Below, in pieces: positions 10,691 to 20,225 of a stretch of DNA of 42,516 nt (the stretch's first letter is position 1; each line of letters begins with the position of its first letter). Made by a program: the position numbers and the translations under genes. This stretch comes from Gamarada debralockiae (Eukaryota; Ascomycota; Leotiomycetes; Helotiales; Hyphodiscaceae), in the NCBI GenBank assembly GCA_002803225.1, contig NXFV01001671.1, positions 1 through 42,516 on the forward strand, in the 5' to 3' direction. The notes under the pieces are model-generated. The model did not search any database, was not told where the DNA came from, and saw only the letters and a program-made list of their open reading frames with translations.

Positions 10691-11247
10691 TGTAACACGT
10701 GATAGCGGCGAAGGGGCACGTGATTGTGAGGAGACAGTTCCAAATGTCAGGGCCGATCTGACCCGATATCTGAAGGCTCTGTAGACTCTGCCGGGAGGTA
10801 TATATGTACGAGCTGTACAGAGCTCTATATATACAGGCTCTACCGACTATAGAACTCGAATAAGAATCAAGTCAAGTTCATCTGAAGAATCACTTCTACG
10901 AAGCTCATTTACTAGCGTCCTCGTGACCCTGCCGCACCCACTAAGCCTATAAATCTGACACCAAAGAATGAGATGGTTCTACGGAAGCCCCGACAATAAG
11001 ATCGGCAGTTAAGGAGTCTAGTCTTCGGAGACCCCAAAGGACTCGGAGTCGCCGATACAGCTGCAGTCTATATATATGCGGTTGCTGGCTTGCAAGAGAA
11101 GGGCAAGTTAAGTTTTGTCTACCGAAACGTATCCCATTATATCAAAACACATACTTCAGCCTACCTTAAGAGTTATCCCTACCAGTTGCTTCGTCTCTGA
11201 CATACTGTGATCCCTCCTATCGCCCCCAGCTACCCCTAGCTGTTACA
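10691..11247. mobile_element. Solo-type long terminal repeat, 557 bp
   Basis: The stretch begins TGTAACA (10691-10697) and ends TGTTACA (11241-11247), the perfect TG...CA inverted termini expected of an LTR. It contains TATA-like tracts at about 10799-10840 and 11070, as LTR promoters do. The flanks are GGTTC on the left and GGTTG on the right, which could be a diverged target-site duplication of a solo LTR. No gag or pol is seen on either side. The alternative is a 5' LTR whose internal region has been lost, with the downstream GGTTGTGATTCTGCC as a primer-binding-site relic. Confidence 0.6.
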
Positions 11248-12239
11248 GGTTGTGATTCTGCCTAGAATCGACAGGATCAACCATACGATTCTACAGGTCC
11301 TGAGGGATCTCTATAAGAATCTAAAAGATTCAGTCAACGATGGGATTTCTCAACCTTCGAAGAGCATCAAGACATTTTTGAAAGCTCATGATTGAATACT
11401 GAATCACTCATCAAGGCTGAAAGATGTCCAAGCTTCAACCGCTCGACAGCTCAATCAGTCCTAGAAAGTTTTTGGTGAGCTTTTAACAGTTGATCTACTT
11501 TCAACTATTGAAATTTCCAAGGGTTAATTGGATATGAATTGCTTAGCCTCATTAAAGATTGGAAATAATCTAAGTCCGCAAAAATTGAGGGCCAGAGATG
11601 TCGGGATCGTTCACTAACTTTGAATGATCGAGATTCGTTACGGGCACACGTACAGGGAGAATCTTGCGGATTTCCAAATCAATCACTTACCCGGAAAGAT
11701 CAAAACTCTTCACGGTCAAGGAGGAGTTTTGAATCGTTCAGTTTCCATCAACTGCTGACGATCTGCTACGTCATGGAGCGTGGAGGGGGATCATTTCTGT
11801 CGGATGATTGGAAGTCCTACAAGTAACATAGACATGAGAGCTTCTACACCATTCAATGCTTTCCAATGGTTGGAATATATTATCTCGAATGCAGATTTTT
11901 GCTCGTTGTCCGGCTTTTTTTTTCTTTGTGCGATGAAATGGAGTTTGAACAAACACTTCAGCGGAGATGGACAGCATATTGGTCCCCTAACATTGAAAAA
12001 CTTGAAAGCCAACCAGAGCACAACATTTCTGCTCGCTTTCAATCAGCGAATCTTTAAAATAAGGAGGGTCGGTTGTTTGCAGCTCTTGGGATCCGAAACC
12101 TCAAGGAGTGGAGCGAATTTTCCTTGTTTCCTTTTGATCTACATGTGGCAAACGAGAAGCTAAAGGCGGATATGGCAACAGGCGAGAATCATTCATTGGA
12201 GGGAGATGGAGAAGATCGAGCCTGAATCAGGAGTGTTCT
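11248..12239. other. Gene-free spacer after LTR
   Basis: Frames of 60-127 codons on both strands overlap each other and show no domain. The stretch is moderately A+T-rich and may include further decayed element DNA. I call no gene. Confidence 0.35.
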
Positions 12240-12520
12240 AAGGGGAAGAATCAACATTGAGATAAACCTCCAACCTTGTCTTCTTGAATACAGAAAATAG
12301 AGCAGGAACCACAACAACGAGGAGAATGCTGCCGATAGCGACAGTAGTAGCGACAATGAAAATGACTTTGTTTTAACTAATGAGAAACCGGAGGAGCTGG
12401 TTCAAATAGATAGCAGCCGTCGCAAGAATTTGTCCGGGTCCCCATGGCTGCTGGCCAAGATGTCTTCAAAGTCAGTCCTTTTAAGTCGCTTGTCCTCTTT
12501 GGACGATTGAAAACCCCCAC
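12240..12520 (-). pseudogene. Orphan exons of an unknown membrane protein
   Basis: On the minus strand, 12516-12402 translates to a charged, coding-like segment (SSKEDKRLKRTDFEDILASS and on) ending in TGA. After that, 12368-12241 gives a strongly hydrophobic helix (VATTVAIGSILLVVVVPALF) plus a basic FKKTRLEVYL tail and a stop. The two are in different frames with no good donor between them, so either an intron is hidden or the gene is decayed. No start codon or upstream exon could be linked. Family not recognised. Confidence 0.3.
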
Positions 12521-12732
12521 GTCCAGTGGCGACTTAGAAGCCTGCTCATTCTCCCTGGGTGATAGACATTACTTAGCATTCAGAGAAGTGTGGAGCCGCT
12601 CCTTTACTTTGGACGACTGCCGAGGGGATGAAGGATCTCAAACATTGAATTCGTGCAATCGTGACAATTATACAGCACTCCGAACACCATCGCTATCCAG
12701 TATACCCATCGACTCCCCAGAAAGAGCGTACT

Positions 12733-14663
12733 TCAATTGATCCTCTCTCCTAGAGGCGTCGTAAACCGATCCTTATCATCCCAAATCTTCTTCCTGAACA
12801 TGGCCAAATCCTTGAGCAAGTCCTTCATATGACCTTGCATCTCATTCGCTCGCTCCTCATGCTCGGTAAGATCAATACCCTCATCCTCATCACCGTACTC
12901 CTCATCCGGAACCTCCGTCTTATCATCATTCTCATTCTCCTTGTTCTTCTCCATATCATCTACCTCAAACACACTCGGTTGTCGACTGCCTCCTTGTACA
13001 CTATTCCTCGCGCTTCGGACCTCAATGGGATTCTTCAAGCTGTCCAGTGCAAGCTTCAAATGCAGCCTCAAAGCATCATTCTCTGTCTGAAGGTTGCGGA
13101 TCTTACCTTCAGCTACCATACTTCGTTCCTCCATCATGCGTTGCATCGTCACTACTCTATTCTGATACTCCTCCAACTTCTCTTCCTGCTCCTTGCCTTC
13201 CTTCTCCCGACGTCGAGAATCAGATACGTTGAGTTGGAGAATGCGGATCTCTTCGGCCATGGCCGCGATTTGGGCATCTCGTTCAGCGGCTGAGACATGG
13301 TCTTGGTTGACAACAGCACGTGTGCGGATTCTCTTTGCTTGATCAGCGTAACGGAGGGTGGAGAGTGTCTCGTCGTAGTCGGAGGGCGCGATGCAAGCAA
13401 TCATTGCCGTCTTACTGTTACCTCCTAGCGAATCCTTGAGCAGCCAGGTAAGAATCGAGTCCCGGTATGGCACGACATCTTTGTTTCTCTTGCCAGGTCG
13501 ATGCTGCTTCGGGTCTGCAAGGGCAGCAATCACACGACCGAGTGTTGTCAGAGACTTGTTGATATTGCTTCCTTCTCGAAGACGCGCACCAGTTGCCTCT
13601 GTAGCCTTTGCTCTCTCACTGCCTGCCAGATCAACTAATCGGATTCGTGCCATACGCTCTGTGGTCTCGTCAGTCTCCATGTCGTGATGGATTTGCTTAA
13701 GCATAATCGTAAAGACTGCGTGACTTCTGCTACTCGTATCGTTCATCTTGGTACTTGCAGTCGTACGGCTTGCATCTCCCATCTTCATGTACCGCATGAT
13801 CTCCGAGATGTTCTTGACCGGTGCGTCAGTCAAGTCTTTGATGTATGGTCCTTCTGTTGGCGATTCTCGAATCTTGAGATAATATGGAGGTTGATTTGGA
13901 TGAACGGGAACTAGGAGATCGCGGACATGTTCATTGTAGACTTCGAAATAGGAAACTCGGACGTTGTAGGAGATGTTGGGGGTTTCGTTGTGCGCAGCTT
14001 CGATTCGCTGGAAGAGATCCTCGCAGGTTCTTGGGATCAGTCCAGGTTGGTCTGGGGTACCCATCATAGTATAACTCTTTCCAGAACCTGTCTGGCCGTA
14101 TGCAAATATACAGGTATGATATCCCTCGAAGTTGTGATCCAAGAACTCTTCTCCCAGACAGTTATAAACATCCTCCTGATGCGCATAATGCTCGTCCTCC
14201 TTTTCGTGACTCCAGAACGAATTGTCAAATGTAAAGCTCTTCTCCTCAATAACTTTCCGAGTTTTCGAGCGCGAGTTCGTAGGGTCGGTTTCATTTGGTA
14301 CGTGGAGAGTTGTAGCTTGGGTAATGGGGTTCATCTCAATCAGGCATTCTGCACCTCTCTCAACCTCTGCGAACCCACGTTAGCATTGCTTCATTGCTTC
14401 TTTTTCGCACGTTTCTTACCTCTAGGAAGAAATCCTCTAACTCTCACGACCACCCTAACATTTCCTCCAGGCGCGTCCATTCTGCCAATTGGTGTGATGC
14501 TTCCTTCTCTCGATCGCAGCGACGGTGTTGAAGCAGATGATCTGATCGAGCGCATTTCCGCAGCCACTCCTGGCATTAATCGCGGATCCAGAGCCATTTC
14601 AATCAATGCGTCGTTGATGTCCTGAAGAGTCCCCCTAGATCGTTGTCGCAAATTGGCGTACAT
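12733..14663 (-). CDS. Short kinesin-3 (Unc104/KIF1-related) motor protein
   Basis: Exons 14663-14420 and 14366-12733 encode 625 residues. The 53-nt intron (donor G|GTAAGA, branch GCTAACG, acceptor CGCAG) rebuilds RVRGFLPREVERGAECL. The motor domain spans about residues 68-432: P-loop GQTGSGKSYTM at 172, switch I NDTSSRSH at 290, switch II DLAGSE at 327, then EGSNINKSL. A predicted coiled coil follows (about 440-520), then an acidic linker (about 545-590). The order and motor sequence fit kinesin-3, a plus-end-directed microtubule motor that moves membrane cargo. Full-length Unc104 proteins continue with FHA and PH domains to about 1,600 residues; this one stops soon after the neck and first coil. 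That is the build of the short fungal kinesin-3 class (NcKin3 in Neurospora, UncB in Aspergillus), reported to act with mitochondria or endomembranes. It looks intact. Residues 1-67 are a non-motor Ser/Arg extension. Confidence 0.92.
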
Positions 14664-16545
14664 AGAAGTTCGAGATTACGCTTTGTTTACTTTACGCGAA
14701 GACGTTGGCAGGGTGAAGCTGCAGGGATGTTGGAGGGGTTACTTTGACGTCGAGCTTCGTTGAAATTTTTACGCCTTGGGCATTAGCGATTCGATATGCC
14801 CTCAAAACCTTCAAAATGCGACGGAAGGGAGGTTGGAAAGGCAGTGAGTTGTATCTGCTGATCTTGCTGTTGTTTGTGGGCAGCAGTTGTGTTGCACAGT
14901 CAAGCAGCCGATGCTGTACAGCCCTCGGCCAGCCTCATATCCGCTTGCGAGCCCTTCGCTGAAACCAGAATTGGAATGAATAAAGAGTGACAATTTAATA
15001 AGTCTAAAGTCTATGTAAATTCTATTCGAGTCCGTCCTCCCTATGTGGCTGTCTCCTAAGGCGCAGCTGTGCCGCCTCGTTCATCCAACCGCCGATTGTA
15101 ATAGCTTTGATGAAACATATGAGACCTGCCAACTCCCTAGAGTTGCCAATTTTTTTCTTTAAAGAAGGCATAGAGATATATGCAGTTGTGAATTGCCGGG
15201 GCAATAGAACCACGAAACCTTTTCCTCTGAGCACGTGCACCCCTCCAGTAAGGCAACTTCGACCAAAGCCAAAAGCCAGACAGAGGCAACTACCTGTAAT
15301 TCCACAATCAGTAACCACCTCCGATGTGCTGTTGACTATTCAATCTTACCTTTATCGTATTTTCTTTTATTGAGCTTAGAGAGAGCTGGAGATGGGAGTC
15401 TGCCGCTGCTGCTCTCTTGCAAAGCGCCCCCAACTCGCAGCCCATCTATTCTCCCAACGCTCTGACATTATCTCCTATATGAGTATGAAAGACTCTGAGA
15501 GGTGGAAAGTGTTATCACGTCTAAATTTTGAACGAACACGACAGTCATATAGGTGACAAAGGAGAATAGAGAACATCACAGGTGAAGGAATCCTTTCTAA
15601 GCAGTTCATCTTAAATCTTGGCTGGTATCTTATAACTTGTCAGAGTACTCTACGTCCCATCTCTCTATCTATCTGGTTTAAGGGCGTTGAATATCAAGAC
15701 GGTAGTGTCAACGTTTTGATGAGGTTTTCTCGTTCCAGCGTGACTTTTCCAAATCACCATCTAGGTTAAAGTTGAAGCAGGCGTGCTCGCTTCAACTAGA
15801 ATCAGACTTATGGAGAACATGCGATGGTAGATGTAAGTCCTTATCTCAATTAATTATTGGCAAGTTCCAACACTAGCTGGCTTTGCGTGGCTTTTATGAT
15901 GTCGTAGAAAAATCATGAAGCGGATAGAAGGTGGAGATGATGAAACACGTACTCGTATACAAACATACTCAGCCCTGGGCGAGATCACTTCTCCCCTGAC
16001 AAAGTTGACACAAATATACAAATAATTAATCCTTCGTTCCTCCAACATGATTAAGTAAAGTAAGCAGTAGTCATTTGCTGATCTTCCTTAGCAAAGAAGT
16101 TGGAAATGTTCTGCCCTCTTGAGCAGTATACCTGCAGTTGTTCGTGTGATTTGAGTAATATTTCAATTGTTGAAAGTGTTTGAACAATTGAAAGTCAATC
16201 ACTCATTTCAATTGAACGATTTTATTTCACGTTGGATCACGTAAAACCAGTTGACAGTACAACTTTTATTAGTGATCAAGTACAGGAGCGAGAGCAAGTG
16301 TTCATTTGGGACTTCAGCCCAATCGGGTCCCTAGACACGCTGAAACAACAAAGCTGAATCATCGTGCAAGAGTGAACAACTGATGAAGGGAATACATCAA
16401 AGAAAACCAAACAGTCCGTTATCCTTCTTACCAAATATAATTATCCACAAGTGTGACATGAAGCAATCATCAAGGTGTTGGCCAATCAAGTGGTGCATCC
16501 AGTGGAGACGTGTAGGCTATCCCAATTGCTCTACGAGGGCATTAT
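14664..16545. other. Intergenic region between kinesin-3 and 2EXR genes
   Basis: About 1.9 kb with no supportable gene. It probably holds the kinesin promoter at its left end. Frames near 15022-15318 (minus) and 15107-15465 (plus) oppose each other and lack domains. A perfect 11-bp hairpin, TTTCAATTGTT...AACAATTGAAA, lies at 16161-16193. Confidence 0.4.
16161..16193. repeat. Perfect 11-bp inverted repeat
   Basis: TTTCAATTGTT (16161-16171) and AACAATTGAAA (16183-16193) are exact reverse complements separated by 11 nt. A further TTTCAATTGAACG follows at about 16206. It could bind a dimeric regulator or form a hairpin; no gene start is close. Confidence 0.5.
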
Positions 16546-17577
16546 TCAATATGGTGCAGCGACGTACGTCAACTGGAGCTTAACCAAAGAAGGAAAGGGA
16601 TCTGAACTAATCATCGACTCGTCAATCTTCTTGTAGAGCTTAATAAGGTAATCATTGGCTGGGGTGCCTCGGGGGATCCAATAGTTTATGCTCTCGCCCT
16701 GGTATCGAGTTAGTTCTTGAATCGCTGGCCAAGTTACAAATAAACTTACAACTTCATGACCGAAGAGACGGTTGCCCGGAATATCAGCAGCTGCAATTGC
16801 GCCCCGTCCCTCCAAGTCCTGCTCGAAGCCTAACTTGAGGGTGAAGGCGGGAAGGGTTGGGACGGTGTCGAATTTTCCAGAGAGGTTCAACACCTTGAGT
16901 GAGGTCATTGAAGTAATGTCCTTCATAACATTCGAATTCTGGAGGTCGAAAGCCTGAAGGGGAATATGGAGGTGTCGAATGAGCTGGATCTCAGCGCGAT
17001 TGACCAGGACTTTAGAAAGCGCCAGTTGGTTGTAGAGATTGTCGCGGAGGTGGGCAGTTCTGAGGCTGAGAGTGTCGATGTAAGGATTAAAGTAAACGGC
17101 CTTAGAAGAACCGTGAACCTGAAACATGGTTCGGTAGCCCATTCCACCAGCAAGTTCGTTGACCTCCTTACAGACCTGGAAGATGGAAGGAATACCAGCG
17201 CCAATGAACCTGAAAGCGTTTGAGACATCGTGGTTCTCTTCATCGGAATCTTCTTCAGCGGAAGCAGCACCAGTCTCGGTCTCTCCAGAGGGGCCAGGAG
17301 CGGCGGACTTGTTCTTCTTAGCGGGGTTGCGTTTCGGAAGTTCGATGGCGGTGATAACGCGAGCATAGGTGGCAAACCCCCAGATCTTCGTCTTGAGTTC
17401 GCGAGGAAGCTTGTAGAAGATCTCAAAGTTCTTGAGACGCTGGGCAATAATAGTAGCGGTGGGGGCATGGACGGTGTAGGTGATGCCACAAAGAGTGACC
17501 CTCGTAACTTCGCCGGGGTATGAGAAGGCTGGAAGGGGGGCAGCGGCGAGCATGTCGGAGAAAGCCTGGAAAGTCAT
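16546..17577 (-). CDS. 2EXR domain protein
   Basis: Single-exon coding region of 343 residues. The ATG at 17577 (AAAATGACT context) is preferred over an upstream TTG in the same frame. Residues 51-80 carry the signature of the fungal 2EXR family: FYKLPRELKTKIWGFATYAR followed by a short beta strand (the xLPxELRxxIW pattern). A low-complexity acidic Lys/Ser/Glu insert follows at about 82-115, then a helical region with FQVCKEVN, where related proteins have 'LLxVCxESR'. The function of the family is unknown; its motif resembles the helix pair of an F-box. The last exon could in principle be spliced near the end (a GTACGT lies close to the stop), but the unspliced frame reads well. Its neighbour upstream is its own unusually long leader. 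Confidence 0.85.
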   Translation of the reverse strand: MTFQAFSDMLAAAPLPAFSYPGEVTRVTLCGITYTVHAPTATIIAQRLKNFEIFYKLPRELKTKIWGFATYARVITAIELPKRNPAKKNKSAAPGPSGETETGAASAEEDSDEENHDVSNAFRFIGAGIPSIFQVCKEVNELAGGMGYRTMFQVHGSSKAVYFNPYIDTLSLRTAHLRDNLYNQLALSKVLVNRAEIQLIRHLHIPLQAFDLQNSNVMKDITSMTSLKVLNLSGKFDTVPTLPAFTLKLGFEQDLEGRGAIAAADIPGNRLFGHEVVSLFVTWPAIQELTRYQGESINYWIPRGTPANDYLIKLYKKIDESMISSDPFPSLVKLQLTYVAAPY

Positions 17578-17607
17578 TTTGGTTGTTGGGAAGGGTAGAG
17601 TGATTCT

Positions 17608-18472
17608 ATTCAAATGTTAGCCCAAGTTCTGAAGAGAAGCTGGTATGAATTGCTCATGAAGTTTGATTGATTGAAAGGGGTGCAAGAAGGAAGAAGGCTC
17701 AGAGAAGCTGTGCTATACGGAGGAGAGCCTACTGGGAGGGAAGGATGATGGCTAAGGGAGACTAAGGAAATGTTAAGGGAGAAGGGCATAAGCAAAACCA
17801 TATGGCTACGAGTAGCTCAAGATGTCTGGGTGATTGAAAGTGTTGGACCTGGGCTGGGCTGAGAAGCCCTAGATGAAAATGGGATATGGATGGCCGGATG
17901 AAGGGTGCTAGGATGAAAGCCTGAAGGAAAGCTAGATGAGGACTGAGTTGGAAATGGTTTGAGGTATGTGAAACATTTGAAGAAAGCAAATGAGCTGTGG
18001 AAAGGAGTGTGTATTGGACTGAGGAGAAGGTGGGAACAGGCTGACCAGAGGGTGTGTGAGAGATCACGACACGCCCCAATGCTTATCGATAATGACTGAC
18101 CTTTGAGTGTAGATATTGAATTGGAGCCTTGAAATTCCTACGGATTGCGTTAGTTCTCCTGTAGGTTGAAGTATGTTCTTTGATTCTTTGATGTTGCGAT
18201 ATGCTCGACGGTCGGCGGATTGGGTATGTGAAGTTGAGCGATCGATATTGGAGGAAAGAAAGGAATTCGATGGGAGGGAGGGAGGAAGGTGCTTTGTAGG
18301 ATGGATTTACGTCAATGGCAACTGCAAAAGAGGTATGTGATTGTTGATTCCTATTCAGAAAATGAGTGTCAATTGAAGCATTCTGGGACAATAAGAGGTG
18401 CACGTGAGAAGAGCGACGAGTGAGGTTGGGCAAGAGGAATGATCAATAATAAAACAATGGCAATTACTTACT
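17608..18472 (-). promoter_or_regulatory. Long pyrimidine-rich leader with probable 5' UTR intron
   Basis: On the minus strand, the 1.1 kb before the 2EXR start is strongly C/T-biased, as in fungal promoters and leaders. A textbook intron end, GCTAACATTTGAATAG, sits at 17623-17608, just 30 nt before the ATG. A strong donor (AA|GTAAGTAATTG) lies at 18472. Pairing them would give a long leader intron of about 865 nt, but an internal exon is possible (acceptor TTGTCCCAG near 18383). The open frames here (105-116 codons, Ser/Pro/His/Leu-rich) reflect the base bias and are not called. Confidence 0.45.
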
Positions 18473-19578
18473 TGGAATAGGTCGAGAGAACGTCGAAGAG
18501 GTTAGCAAAGGCTGTAATTGTAGTTGTTGTGATGAAGAAGGTTTGAATATTTTTCTGGTGGTGTGGGGAGGAGGAAAAAGTTGCTGGTTGAACACAGGTC
18601 GGAGGTTTTATAACAGCGACTTGTTCCCCCACCACCACTTCGGTTTTGAAAAGTGCTTAAAACTGGAAGGCTGAACAGATTGAGGTTCACATTAAGGAAC
18701 AATGAGGCTCTTGAAAGCCACTTGGGTCTTTTGAGGCCCTGGGAGGCTCATGGGTAAATCGAAGCAATTCCTTCATACCACCCTGTATATTCCAGTATAA
18801 TGTTCTTGATTACACGCTCGGTTGTTTACTGAGAGCTATTTTGAACTCTTACTAAATTCCCATGTATTGAATTATATCCCAATCTCTCAAAATAAGTCTC
18901 AGAGGTCTTCCCATCAACCAAGCGCAGGCGCATTCAAGGCACCCATACTTCCACCCAGATTCCACATAATATGCAGATATTGACCTCGCTACCTAAAATA
19001 TTGATATTTGAGTGCCATCAGCTCATTTCGAATAACCTTCAATGGAATCCCCACGAGTTCAAGATCCCATTTTGAGAAGTGTTTACCCACCAACATGCCA
19101 TCCTCCCACAGATCCTTCCTTTTTAATCCTTCGAAACGGTCACACGCAGAGACCGACACTCATCATCAATGATATACAAATGTCTAAATGCTACTGAACC
19201 CGAATAATTCTTGATTGCATCCCATGAGCTGGGATCTATCAAAATGTTACTCGGCAAGCTTCCCACCGACCCACGATACTTCCTTTTTACCATAATTTCA
19301 AACGACCACAGCCAGATAACTGGCCTAAAATCATCTCCAAGGGCCCCGAAGCTCCCTGAATGAATATTATCACAAGTTTTATCATCAAATGTAGAGTTTG
19401 ATATTGTCCTAGTCCTTCAATTGTAGTTCAATTCAAAGCAATCAACAGTACCAAACACACCACCTTAAATTCTCTCCCTCAAAACAAACGCGCTTGACAC
19501 CAAACCAATACAAACACCAATTTTCCAGCCAAATTTATATTTGAAACCAGGTAAAATGTGCCATTAAATAATAAATAA
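18473..19578. other. Intergenic region
   Basis: From 18473 to about 18710 the pyrimidine-rich promoter of the 2EXR gene continues on the minus strand. From 18710 to 19578 I see only short frames, no domain and no repeat. Confidence 0.4.
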
Positions 19579-20028
19579 TTATCTCGGTTGAGGACGCAAC
19601 GGACGTTGAATTTCGATGACGACAACCGATCGCGCATGGCTTCCGGATATCCAAGTCCGGATTTCCTTAGAAGGAGCATAGGGCTGATGGCCATTTGGGA
19701 AAGTCGAGTCGAGTTGAGTTGGCGAGAAAGTGAAGATTTCGGCCGCTGGCTTGAAGTTCACCTTTGCCCCTTTCCACGGCTCACTCCAAGCGAGGATCGC
19801 ACGTGACCCGAAGCTTTGTGAAGGACAGGAACAGCATCTGGAAAGCGTGTAAATGTGTCGTTTGCTGAAAGATTGCTTCTGCTGAGCGAATTTCATAGTA
19901 AAGCATTCTTCCATTGCGCTTGGGGCTTCTTTGTCTACGGCATACGCGTACGCAATGAATGATGGCTGCTCCTCTTAAGGTTGGTCTCGGAGGTAGGAGC
20001 CACTTGAGTCTAATGCCGCTCGTTTCAT
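19579..20028 (-). pseudogene. Small hypothetical gene, frame broken by one TAA
   Basis: A minus-strand frame of 150 codons begins at ATG 20028 and is open except for a single TAA at codon 18 (19977-19975). After it, the segment EEQPSFIAYAYAVDKEAPSA leads into an ATG at 19914 that gives 111 uninterrupted codons ending at 19579. Both sides of the stop look coding. The TAA could have come from CAA by one C-to-T change, as RIP produces. Either the gene starts at 19914, or it is freshly inactivated. No start-to-end domain is recognised; the C-terminal part is Pro/Arg-rich. An opposing plus-strand frame (19588-19806) is less convincing. Confidence 0.4.
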
Positions 20029-20225
20029 CTATTGCAGCTCCTTCAAGGTTTAGCAAAAGGTAGCGGTGTATTGAGTGAACAGGAAAGGTGCTGGGTGTGG
20101 AGAAGAGAAACTATCACCAACTGTGAAAGCTATGCTTGACGTCTCCCTAAAAGCCACATCTCATTGATCCGACTCAGTGTGGTATCCAATACTTGCATCC
20201 ATTACTCATCACATCTATAATGCCT

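Noticed and set aside
13927..14625. 232-codon plus-strand frame
   Set aside because: Antisense to the kinesin-3 motor exon and crossing its intron; the kinesin reading is certain and this frame has no domain.
16923..17489. 188-codon minus-strand frame
   Set aside because: Shifted frame within the 2EXR gene; Ser/Pro/Leu-rich shadow of the true frame.
17762..18433. Two open frames of 105 and 116 codons upstream of the 2EXR gene
   Set aside because: They follow the pyrimidine bias of the leader, are Ser/Pro/His/Leu-rich and contain intron signals.
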